A DNA stretch of 64,000 nucleotides from Duganella aquatilis (lineage in GTDB: Bacteria > Pseudomonadota > Gammaproteobacteria > Burkholderiales > Burkholderiaceae_D): the NCBI RefSeq assembly GCF_009674565.1, contig NZ_WKJL01000022.1, positions 1 through 64,000 of the forward strand, given 5' to 3'. The position numbers and the translations under genes are program-made. Below, in pieces: positions 9,503-16,972 of this stretch. Within the stretch, counting starts at the first letter, position 1, and each line of letters opens with the position of its first letter. Below the pieces are notes generated by a model, which searched no databases, had not been told where the DNA came from, and saw only the letters and a program-made list of their open reading frames with translations.

Positions 9503-10612
9503 TCAGTGCTCGCGCCAGTGATCGAGATTGCGCGGCTCGGCCAGCGGCGCGCCGTTGCGCTCGGTGCGGAAACGGGCCGAGGCGGCATACACCGCGCGCC
9601 GCACGCGCATGATGGAACCGATCGGCCGGAACGCGGCGATGCAGTGCCACGGATTGAACTGCATGCCGTCATCCACCAGCACCGACAGGCCATGCGTCCA
9701 GCCGGCCTGCGGCTCGGCCTTGATGCGGGCGACGGCAACCCAGGGCGCCGTCCACTCCACCGTGGAATCCTCGATCGGCATGGCCGCCAGGTCGGTGCAC
9801 AGCTGCACGCGCAGCTCCCACTCGGCGCTGTGCTCGGTCATGAAATCGACCACCGCGCCGCGCAGGCCGTTGGGCTTGTGTTCCAGGTCCACCGGCTGGC
9901 CTTTCAGCGCCTGCAGTGCCGGCGACACCGGCGCCAGCGACAGCTTGGCCATGTAGCGGCCGTACAGGATGGGCGCGGCGGAGAAGAAGGTCTCGCCGAG
10001 GATATGCGTTTCCGGATGGCCGCCGAGACCCTTGAGCGCGGCGCTCTCGCCGCCCACCGCCTCCACCGCTTTTTCCACGCCGCGCAGCGCGGCCGACAGC
10101 GCCTTCTTCAAACCCGGCGCCTTGTCGGTGGTGGACGCCAGCAGCTTGACGCTGCCGAGGAACTGTTTGGCGCTCGGCGCCTGGAAGGTCGGCCCGTTGA
10201 CCAGGACAAAGTCCTGGGTCGTGTCGCCCACGCCGTCCGGCAGACGCTCGCCCGGCACGCCGATGACCTTGACCGCCATGCCGCGCGGCGTCGACACCTT
10301 GTCGTCGAGCAGATCGCCCGGCGTGGTCGACAGCCGCATCACCACCGGCCAGGCGCCACCGGGATGGCCGAACAGGCCCTGGGCATAATCCGGCGGCACG
10401 TTGTCCAGGACGCGCAACTCGCCGCGCAGCAGGCCGTGGCTCTTGGCGTGGACGCCGCGCGGCGCGTGGCCGGTGTCCTTGTCGACGGTGTCGGCGATGC
10501 CGCGCATGGCGTCGGTCAGCCCGGCGATGGTGTCCGCCTCGCCCTCCTCCGGCACTTCGTAGGAAGGGTCGTAGGGCAGCGGCTGTACTAAATGTCTGGT
10601 GGGGAAATCCAT
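9503..10612 (-). CDS. catalase-family heme protein
   Basis: A 369-residue protein of the catalase-like heme superfamily. The distal region RGVHAKSHGLLRGEL carries the His expected above the heme, and GMAVKVIGVPGE and QDFVLVNGPTF are typical family stretches. I do not find a clear proximal R-x-x-x-Y motif of true catalases, and there is no signal peptide. It is also shorter than classical catalases (about 480 residues or more), so peroxidase or fatty-acid peroxide activity is as likely as catalase. The ATG at 10612 follows CCGAGGAGC. It lies upstream of, and on the same strand as, the hybrid kinase. Confidence 0.78.
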   Translation of the reverse strand: MDFPTRHLVQPLPYDPSYEVPEEGEADTIAGLTDAMRGIADTVDKDTGHAPRGVHAKSHGLLRGELRVLDNVPPDYAQGLFGHPGGAWPVVMRLSTTPGDLLDDKVSTPRGMAVKVIGVPGERLPDGVGDTTQDFVLVNGPTFQAPSAKQFLGSVKLLASTTDKAPGLKKALSAALRGVEKAVEAVGGESAALKGLGGHPETHILGETFFSAAPILYGRYMAKLSLAPVSPALQALKGQPVDLEHKPNGLRGAVVDFMTEHSAEWELRVQLCTDLAAMPIEDSTVEWTAPWVAVARIKAEPQAGWTHGLSVLVDDGMQFNPWHCIAAFRPIGSIMRVRRAVYAASARFRTERNGAPLAEPRNLDHWREH

Positions 10613-10710
10613 GATGCTCCTCGGCGGTTGGCTCCCGCCATCATGGCTGCCGGCGCGCCGCGCGTCTGTGGCGTGTCGCACCTAGCAAAAAACGACAGTG
10701 CCATACAACC

Positions 10711-11688
10711 CTACAGGTCGCGGGCGCTGAGCGACAACGTCAGCGGATAAGCCACACCGTCCTGGATGAACGTGCCGCTGATGGCGGTGGCGCCGGCTTC
10801 CCCGCTGCCGCTGAAGGTGGCGACGCCGTCGCCCACCGCCAGGCTGAAGGTCACCAGATGGTCGGCGGTCTTCACCCTGGTCGGCGCGTCGGCGACGTGC
10901 AGCGCCGGAATATCGGTCGTGTAGGTGCTGCTGGCTCCCGTGGTCAGCACGTGCAGCAGGATTTCCGTATCCGGCTTGATCCTGCCGCGCCACAGCTGGC
11001 GTTTGACCGGCGCCGTCAGCACCGCCACGCCGGCATTGGTCTTCCAGCCCGTGCCCTGGTATTCCATGTAGTTCGCCGTGCGCTGCGCCTGCTGCTGGCC
11101 GAAAAGCTCGGCGACGATGTGCAGCGACAGATCCATGCCGGAGCTCAGTCCGCCGGCCGTGTAGGTGTGCGGATCGGCCTGCACAAAGCGCACTTCGCGC
11201 ACCAGTTTGACGTCCGGGAATTCTTCGGCGAAGTTACCCAGGTACCAGTGGTGCGTGGTCGCGGACTTGCCGTTCAATAGCCCTGCCCGTGCCAGCTGGA
11301 AAGCGCCGGTGCAGACCGACAGCACCGTCTTGCCGTCCGCGTGCTGGCGTTTGAGCCATTCGCGCAGTTCCGGGCCGCCCGACTGCGCACCGACCACCAC
11401 GATATCCGGCGCCGGCGCATCGGAAAAACCGTAGTCCGGCGTGATGGTCATGCCGGGCCGGCCGCTGCCGGTGGTGTGCAGCGGCGTTTTCGACGGCGCC
11501 ACCGTGTACAGCTCGAACGGCATGGTCTCCTTGTCGTCATCGAGCATGGTGTCCTGGAACACCTCCCATGATCCGGCGATGTCCATCACATTCGCGCCTT
11601 CGTTGATCACGAAGGCTACCTTGATGGTTGCGGCGTTGGCGCCGGCCAGCATCAGCATGGCCAGCAAAAAGGCTGTCACATATTTCAT
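10711..11688 (-). CDS. secreted DJ-1/PfpI-family protein
   Basis: A 325-residue protein: signal peptide (MKYVTAFLLAMLMLAGANA), then a DJ-1/PfpI domain of about 190 residues with the nucleophile-elbow motif VLSVCTGAFQLA (candidate Cys) and HHWYLGNFAEEFPDV. This part resembles the ligand domain of GlxA-type regulators. The last 100 or so residues form an additional Thr/Val/Gly-rich, beta-like domain instead of the AraC helix-turn-helix of GlxA proteins. Of two nearby ATGs, 11688 is preferred because AGGA is eight bases upstream. It is divergent from the LytS-type kinase gene. Periplasmic location is predicted; the reaction is unknown. Confidence 0.8.
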   Translation of the reverse strand: MKYVTAFLLAMLMLAGANAATIKVAFVINEGANVMDIAGSWEVFQDTMLDDDKETMPFELYTVAPSKTPLHTTGSGRPGMTITPDYGFSDAPAPDIVVVGAQSGGPELREWLKRQHADGKTVLSVCTGAFQLARAGLLNGKSATTHHWYLGNFAEEFPDVKLVREVRFVQADPHTYTAGGLSSGMDLSLHIVAELFGQQQAQRTANYMEYQGTGWKTNAGVAVLTAPVKRQLWRGRIKPDTEILLHVLTTGASSTYTTDIPALHVADAPTRVKTADHLVTFSLAVGDGVATFSGSGEAGATAISGTFIQDGVAYPLTLSLSARDL

Positions 11689-11824
11689 CGTCATTTTCCT
11701 GAAGCGTGGAGGATGCACCAGTGTCGCCGCTGACGGGCCGCAGCCGCCAGCGCGCCGGCTGCAGGCGGGCGGCGTTTCGCTGCATTTTTTGCCCGGCCGC
11801 GCGATTCTCGTTTATCGTGAGCGC

Positions 11825-12880
11825 ATGAAAACTCTTCCTACACGGTTCTGGGTGGCGGCGGTCTGGTTCGGCCTGGCGCTGTTCGACGCCACGCAGAACG
11901 TCTTCCTGATGCGCACGGCCGGCATGCATCACGCCTGGGTGCAGCTGTTCGTCTTCCGTTTTCTGTATTGGCTGGTCTGGGCGCTGGCCACGCCGATGGT
12001 GCTACAACAAGGCATGCGCTGCGCCGCGCGCCAGACCGGCGGCTGGCGTCTGCTCGGCGTTCATCTGGCGGCGTGCCTGGCGATCGGCGTGGTTTCGGCA
12101 GTGTGGTCGGCAACGCTGGAATACCTGCTGGAGCCGTGGATGACGGCGTCGCGTCCCGCCTGGACGGTGCTGTGGTATCAGCATTTTGTTGGCGGTGTGC
12201 TGAGCGATCTGGTGCTGTATGCCACCGCGTTCGCCATCGGCTACGGCCTGCACGCGCGCGAGCGGCTGTTATTGGAGCAGGCGGAGCGCATCAAGGCGCA
12301 GCTGGATGGACTGCGGCGGCAGATCGAGCCGCACTTCCTGTTCAACACCCTGAACACCGTCACCGGCCTGGTACGCGAGCACCGCAACGAAGCGGCGGTC
12401 GACACCATCGCCGGCCTGAGCGAACTGCTGCGCCGCATGCTGGACGACCCGGACCGCAACCTGATATCGCTGGGCGAGGAGCTGGCCTTCCTCGACAAAT
12501 ACTTCGCGATCCAGAAGATGCGCTTTGGCGAACGCCTGCAATACAGCGTGCAGGCGCCGCCATCGCTGATGTCCGCCAGCATACCGAGCCTGCTGTTGCA
12601 GCCGCTGGTGGAGAACGGCTTCAAACACGGCCTGGCGCAGCGCGCGCAGGGCGGCACGATCCGGCTGGCCATCAGCGCCGCCGGCGGCATGCTGGATATC
12701 CGCATCTACAACGACGGCCCGGCGCTGCCGACGGGTGACGCGCCGGAGCGCAGCGGCATCGGCTGGTCCAATGTGCGCGAGCGCTTGCGTGGTCTGTACG
12801 GCGACCGCCACACGCTGGCGATGCACAACCGCGACAACGGCGTTGAAGTGCACATCGCCATTCCATTGAGCGCAACATGA
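11825..12880 (+). CDS. LytS/YehU-type sensor histidine kinase
   Basis: A 351-residue membrane kinase: about four transmembrane helices in residues 8-140, a short coiled segment (ERLLLEQAERIKAQLDGL), then the His-kinase domain typical of LytS (QIEPHFLFNTLN, phospho-acceptor His170) and an HATPase domain with N-box LLLQPLVENGFKHG and GIGWSNVRERL. Such kinases pair with LytTR-type response regulators. The stop overlaps the start of the following regulator by four bases (ATGA), a standard translational coupling. The upstream neighbour is the divergent secreted DJ-1/PfpI gene. The stimulus cannot be read from sequence. Confidence 0.9.
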   Translation: MKTLPTRFWVAAVWFGLALFDATQNVFLMRTAGMHHAWVQLFVFRFLYWLVWALATPMVLQQGMRCAARQTGGWRLLGVHLAACLAIGVVSAVWSATLEYLLEPWMTASRPAWTVLWYQHFVGGVLSDLVLYATAFAIGYGLHARERLLLEQAERIKAQLDGLRRQIEPHFLFNTLNTVTGLVREHRNEAAVDTIAGLSELLRRMLDDPDRNLISLGEELAFLDKYFAIQKMRFGERLQYSVQAPPSLMSASIPSLLLQPLVENGFKHGLAQRAQGGTIRLAISAAGGMLDIRIYNDGPALPTGDAPERSGIGWSNVRERLRGLYGDRHTLAMHNRDNGVEVHIAIPLSAT

Positions 12881-13578
12881 AAATCCAGGCCCTGATCGTC
12901 GATGACGAAGCGCCGGCGCGCAGCAACCTGAAAGCGCTGCTGCGCCAGCATGCCGACATCGAACTGGTGGCCGAATGCGAAAGCGGCGCCAGCGCGCTGG
13001 CCGCCATCCGCGCCACCAGGCCGGACCTGCTGTTCCTCGACATCCAGATGCCCGAGTGCGACGGCTTCGACGTGCTGGAAATGCTGGGCAGCGATGCGCC
13101 GGCCGCCGTGATCTTCGTCACCGCCTACGACCAGCATGCGCTGCGCGCCTTTGAAGTCGGCGCGCTCGACTACCTGCTGAAGCCTTTCAGCGATGCGCGC
13201 TTCAACGCCACGCTGACGCGCGCGCGGGAACGCCTGCAACGCGCACAGCAGCCGCCTGCGCGCCTGGTGCTGAAGAGCGCCGGCCAGGTATTGTTCCTGC
13301 CTGTCGCCGACATCGACTGGATCGGCGCGGCCGACTACTACGCCTCGCTGCATGTCGGCGCGCAGACGCACCTGCTGCGCCGCAGCCTGGCCGATCTGGA
13401 ACAGGATCTGGACCCGGCCACCTTCTGCCGCATCCATCGCTCCACCATCATCAACCTGGCCAGGTTGCAGTCGATCGAACTGGGCGAGGACGGCGAACAG
13501 GAAGCCGTGCTGACAACGGGCGTCCGCATGCGCGTCAGCCGCAGCTACCGCAAAGCGCTGATGGATCGCGTTACCTGA
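12877..13578 (+). CDS. LytTR-family response regulator
   Basis: A 233-residue protein with a receiver domain (acidic pair in IVDDEAP, phospho-Asp55 in LLFLDIQMPE, Lys102 in LLKPF) and a C-terminal LytTR DNA-binding domain (LVLKSAGQVLFLPVADIDWI, FCRIHRSTIINLARL, VSRSYRKALMDRV). LytTR domains bind direct repeats in target promoters through beta-strands. It is the cognate partner of the overlapping upstream kinase. The MFS transporter gene begins 87 bases downstream on the same strand and may be co-transcribed or regulated by this pair. Confidence 0.93.
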   Translation: MKIQALIVDDEAPARSNLKALLRQHADIELVAECESGASALAAIRATRPDLLFLDIQMPECDGFDVLEMLGSDAPAAVIFVTAYDQHALRAFEVGALDYLLKPFSDARFNATLTRARERLQRAQQPPARLVLKSAGQVLFLPVADIDWIGAADYYASLHVGAQTHLLRRSLADLEQDLDPATFCRIHRSTIINLARLQSIELGEDGEQEAVLTTGVRMRVSRSYRKALMDRVT

Positions 13579-13665
13579 TCACCCGCGCTACGAGGGCGGC
13601 GCCAGCGGCGGCGCGCCAAACATGCTATTGTTGCCGGCTTTTTGCCACTGTTTCGCCTCTCTTCC

Positions 13666-14892
13666 ATGCACTCCGAACCGATTTCCGACACTCCCCTCAT
13701 CGTCGCGCCGCGCGGCGCCGGCATGGCCAACCTGGCGCTGGCCATCGGCGGCCTGGCCATCGGCACCGGCGAATTCGCCTCGATGACCATCCTGCCCGTG
13801 GTGGCGGGCGACCTGCACGCCAGCCTGCCCGACATGGGCCACATGATCAGCGCCTACGCGCTGGGCGTGGTGTTCGGCGCGCCGCTGATCACCATCTTCC
13901 TGGCGCGCATGCCGCGCCGCGCGATGCTGATCATGCTGATGTCGCTGTACGCGGTGGGCAACCTGCTGAGCGCGGCGGCGCCGGGCTATGCGTCCTTGAT
14001 CCTGGCGCGCTTCATCGCCGGCATCCCGCACGGCGCCTACTTCGGCGTGGCGGCGCTGGTGGCGGCGTCAATGGCGGTACCGGAGAAGCGCGCGCAGGCC
14101 GTGTCGCGGGTGCTGATGGGGCTGACCATCGCCAACATCTTCGGCGTGCCGCTGGCGACCTGGCTGAGCCAGGGCTTCGGCTGGCGCTCGACCTTCCTGG
14201 TGGTCGGCCTGCTGGGCGTGACCACGGCGCTGATGGTGCGCCGCTACGTGCCGTGGATTGCACCCGGCGACGCCAGCCCGCAGCGCGAGCTGGGCGTGTT
14301 CCGCCGCCTTCAGGTGTGGGTGACGCTGCTGATGGTGTCGGTCGGCTTCGGCGGCCTGTTCGCGGTCTACACCTATGTGACGCCGACCTTGCTGGAAGTG
14401 ACCAAGGTGTCGCCGGCACTGGTGCCGGTGCTGCTGGCGATGATGGGCGTCGGCATGACGGTGGGGAATGTGGTGGGAGGCTGGTTCGCCGACCGCTCGC
14501 GCCTGTGGACCATCTTCGGCGCGCTGGTGTGGAATGCGGCGGCGCTGGCGGCGTTCTACTACACCAGCAGCAATGTGTGGGCGGTGGCCTTGAACCTGTT
14601 CGCCATCGGCTGCGGCATCGCCGTGTGCCCGGCGGTGCAGACGCGCCTGATGGACGTGGCGGGTGACGCGCAGACGGTGGCGGCGGCGCTCAACCACTCC
14701 GCCTTCAACTGCGCCAACGCCGCCGGCGCCTGGTGCGGCGGGCTGGCGATTGCCCACGGCATGAGCCTGCAATCGACCGGCCCGGTGGGCGCCATGCTGG
14801 CCCTGGGCGGCATCGTGGTGCTGGGCGTATCGGTGCTGCTGGAGCAGCGCCGGCCCGCCCCAGCCATCGCTACATGGGGCGGTTCGCTCTGA
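13666..14892 (+). CDS. MFS transporter, DHA1 (AraJ-like) family
   Basis: A 408-residue protein with twelve predicted helices. The first-helix signature GGLAIGTGEFASMTILPVVAG is typical of AraJ/YdhP-type drug or sugar efflux carriers, and FLARMPRRAMLI is the loop 2-3 motif. The ATG at 13666 is used; a TTG 24 bases upstream is possible, and neither has a strong ribosome binding site. The gene is convergent with the enoyl-CoA hydratase, with 42 bases between stop codons. Substrate unknown; efflux is inferred from the family. Confidence 0.88.
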   Translation: MHSEPISDTPLIVAPRGAGMANLALAIGGLAIGTGEFASMTILPVVAGDLHASLPDMGHMISAYALGVVFGAPLITIFLARMPRRAMLIMLMSLYAVGNLLSAAAPGYASLILARFIAGIPHGAYFGVAALVAASMAVPEKRAQAVSRVLMGLTIANIFGVPLATWLSQGFGWRSTFLVVGLLGVTTALMVRRYVPWIAPGDASPQRELGVFRRLQVWVTLLMVSVGFGGLFAVYTYVTPTLLEVTKVSPALVPVLLAMMGVGMTVGNVVGGWFADRSRLWTIFGALVWNAAALAAFYYTSSNVWAVALNLFAIGCGIAVCPAVQTRLMDVAGDAQTVAAALNHSAFNCANAAGAWCGGLAIAHGMSLQSTGPVGAMLALGGIVVLGVSVLLEQRRPAPAIATWGGSL

Positions 14893-14934
14893 TCTGTGTC
14901 AATGCACGTCCCCTTCAATTTCCCACACTGAGCA

Positions 14935-15708
14935 TCACTCGAACTGCGTGAAGTCCGGCTTGCGCTTCTGGAAGAAGGCCATGAAGGCTTCTTTGGCTTC
15001 CGGCGACGACAGCATGGCGCTGAAGTGTTTGTTTTCTTCGGCGATGGCTTGCGCGGTGGGTGCGGTGCGGGCGGCTTTCATCAGGGCCTTGGTGGTGCGG
15101 ATCGAGCTGGCGGGCAAGGCGACCAGCTTGGCGGCCTGACCTTCGGCGAAGGCGCGCAGTTCTTCCACCGGCAGCACTTTCGAGATCAGGCCCATGTCCA
15201 GCGCTTCCTGTGCACCGAAGGCTTCGCCCAGCATCAGCTTTTCGGCGGCGCGCGGGTAGCCGGCGATTTGCGTCAGCAGCACGCTGGAGCCGAATTCCGG
15301 GCACAGGCCCAGCTGCGCGAACGGCATCGAGAACCTGGCGTTGTCGGCCGCGTAGACCAGGTCGCAGTGCATCAGCAGCGTGGTGCCGATGCCGACCGCG
15401 TTGCCCGACACCGCCGCCACCACCGGCTTGCTGGCGCCGCTCAGGGCCATCATGAATTTGTACACGGAACGGTCTTCAATCGCGCCGCTGCTGGGCGCGT
15501 TTTTCATGAAGTCTTCCAGGTCGTTGCCGGCGGTGAAAATCTCCGGTTTGCCGACCAGCAGAATCGCGCGGACGGCAACATCGGTTTCGGCGGCGGTCAG
15601 CGCGTCGGCCATCGATTGGTACATCGCGGCGGTGATGGCGTTCTTGCGCTCGGGACGGTTGAATTCCAGCGTCAGGATGCCGTTTTCAATACTGCTCAAA
15701 ATTTCCAT
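14935..15708 (-). CDS. enoyl-CoA hydratase/isomerase
   Basis: A 257-residue crotonase-fold protein with the oxyanion-hole motifs (FTAGNDLEDF and AVSGNAVGIGTTLLMHCDLV) and the MPFAQLGLCPEFGSS segment that carries the acidic catalytic position. It hydrates or isomerises enoyl-CoA during beta-oxidation. The ATG at 15708 is chosen because GGAG lies six bases upstream. It is the most distal gene of the fatty-acid operon; a terminator-like hairpin at 15725-15749 lies between it and the thiolase and probably lowers its transcription. Trp or Ile at substrate-contact positions cannot be interpreted here, so exact chain-length preference is unknown. Confidence 0.9.
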   Translation of the reverse strand: MEILSSIENGILTLEFNRPERKNAITAAMYQSMADALTAAETDVAVRAILLVGKPEIFTAGNDLEDFMKNAPSSGAIEDRSVYKFMMALSGASKPVVAAVSGNAVGIGTTLLMHCDLVYAADNARFSMPFAQLGLCPEFGSSVLLTQIAGYPRAAEKLMLGEAFGAQEALDMGLISKVLPVEELRAFAEGQAAKLVALPASSIRTTKALMKAARTAPTAQAIAEENKHFSAMLSSPEAKEAFMAFFQKRKPDFTQFE

Positions 15709-15724
15709 GTCTGTCTCCAAAATG

Positions 15725-15749
15725 AAAGGGCGCCGCAGCGCCCTTTTTT
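15725..15749. terminator. stem-loop terminator between thiolase and enoyl-CoA hydratase
   Basis: AAAGGGCGC (15725-15733), loop CGCA, GCGCCCTTT (15738-15746), with TTTTTT running through 15744-15749 on the plus strand. Read leftward, the direction of the operon, the stem closes a UGCG loop between C and G, a UNCG-type tetraloop, and is followed by CTTTCATTTT. It can serve in both directions. It may act as partial terminator within the fatty-acid operon. Confidence 0.75.
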
Positions 15750-15764
15750 ATCGCGGTGTTGTAA

Positions 15765-16961
15765 TTACACGCGCTCGATGATGCCTGCCGCGCCCATGCC
15801 TGCGCCGACGCACATGGTGACCATGCCGTACTTCAGGTTGTTGCGACGCAGTGCGTGCACCACGGTGGCGGCACGGATCGCGCCGGTCGCGCCCAGCGGG
15901 TGGCCCAGGGCGATCGCGCCGCCCATCGGGTTCACTTTGGCTGGATCCAGGCCCAGGTCGCCGATGACGGCCAGCGCCTGTGCGGCAAACGCTTCGTTCA
16001 GCTCGATCCAGTCCAGCTGGTCCTGGGTGATGCCGGCGGCTTTCAGCGCTTCCGGAATCGCGAACTTCGGACCGATGCCCATGATTTCCGGTGGCACGCC
16101 CTTGACGGCGAACGACGAGAACTTGGCCAGCGGCGTCAGGTTGTGCTCGCGCAGGATCTTCTCGGACACCACCAGCAGCGCGCCGGCGCCGTCGGACATC
16201 TGCGAGCTGTTGCCGGCGGTGACCGAACCTTTGGCGGCGAACACCGGCTTCAGCTTGGCCAGGGTTTCCATGCTGGTTTCCGGACGCGCGCCTTCGTCGG
16301 TATCGACGGTGCGGGTCTTGACCTTGATTTCACCGGTGGCCAGGTCTGGCGTGCGGGTGATGATCTCGACCGGCGTGGTCTCGTCCTTGAAGAAACCGGC
16401 CTGCTGCGCGGCGATGGCGCGGCGGTGCGATTCCACCGAGAACGCGTCCTGCGCTTCGCGCGACACTTTCCACTGTTCCGCCACTTTCTCGGCGGTCAGG
16501 CCCATGCCGTAGGCCATGCCGACGTTTTCGTCGGTGAACATGTTCAGGTTCATCGATGGGTGGTGGCCCATCATCGGCACCATCGACATCGACTCGACGC
16601 CGCCGGCCAGCATGACATCGCATTCGCCAACGCGGATGCGGTCAGCCGCCATCGCCAGGGCGGTGATGCCCGAGGCGCAGTAACGGTTGATGGTGACGCC
16701 GCCGACGGTCTTCGGCAGGCCGGCCAGCAGCACCGATTGACGGGCGATGTTGAAGCCCTGCTCCGCTTCCGGGAACGAGCAGCCGATGATGGCGTCGGTG
16801 ATCAGCGCCGGGTCCAGGCCTGGGGCCTGCGCCAGCGCCGACTGGATGACGCGCACCAGCAGGTCGTCCGGACGGGTTTTGTTGAACATGCCGCGCGGCG
16901 CTTTGCCGATGGGAGTACGGGTAGCGGCGACGATGTATGCGTCTTGAACTTGTTTGCTCAT
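15765..16961 (-). CDS. acetyl-CoA C-acyltransferase (thiolase, FadA-type)
   Basis: A 398-residue thiolase. The nucleophile Cys95 lies in INRYCASGIT, the His motif is GHPLGATGAI, and the C-terminal Cys motif is CVGAGMGAAGI; length is standard. It cleaves 3-ketoacyl-CoA with CoA to acetyl-CoA and a shortened acyl-CoA. It follows the FadN-type gene by 11 bases, so the two are co-transcribed. The order acyl-CoA dehydrogenase, bifunctional enzyme, thiolase is a full beta-oxidation spiral. CxS at the active site reads CAS rather than the commoner CSS. Confidence 0.95.
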   Translation of the reverse strand: MSKQVQDAYIVAATRTPIGKAPRGMFNKTRPDDLLVRVIQSALAQAPGLDPALITDAIIGCSFPEAEQGFNIARQSVLLAGLPKTVGGVTINRYCASGITALAMAADRIRVGECDVMLAGGVESMSMVPMMGHHPSMNLNMFTDENVGMAYGMGLTAEKVAEQWKVSREAQDAFSVESHRRAIAAQQAGFFKDETTPVEIITRTPDLATGEIKVKTRTVDTDEGARPETSMETLAKLKPVFAAKGSVTAGNSSQMSDGAGALLVVSEKILREHNLTPLAKFSSFAVKGVPPEIMGIGPKFAIPEALKAAGITQDQLDWIELNEAFAAQALAVIGDLGLDPAKVNPMGGAIALGHPLGATGAIRAATVVHALRRNNLKYGMVTMCVGAGMGAAGIIERV

Positions 16962-16972
16962 TGTCTTATTCC

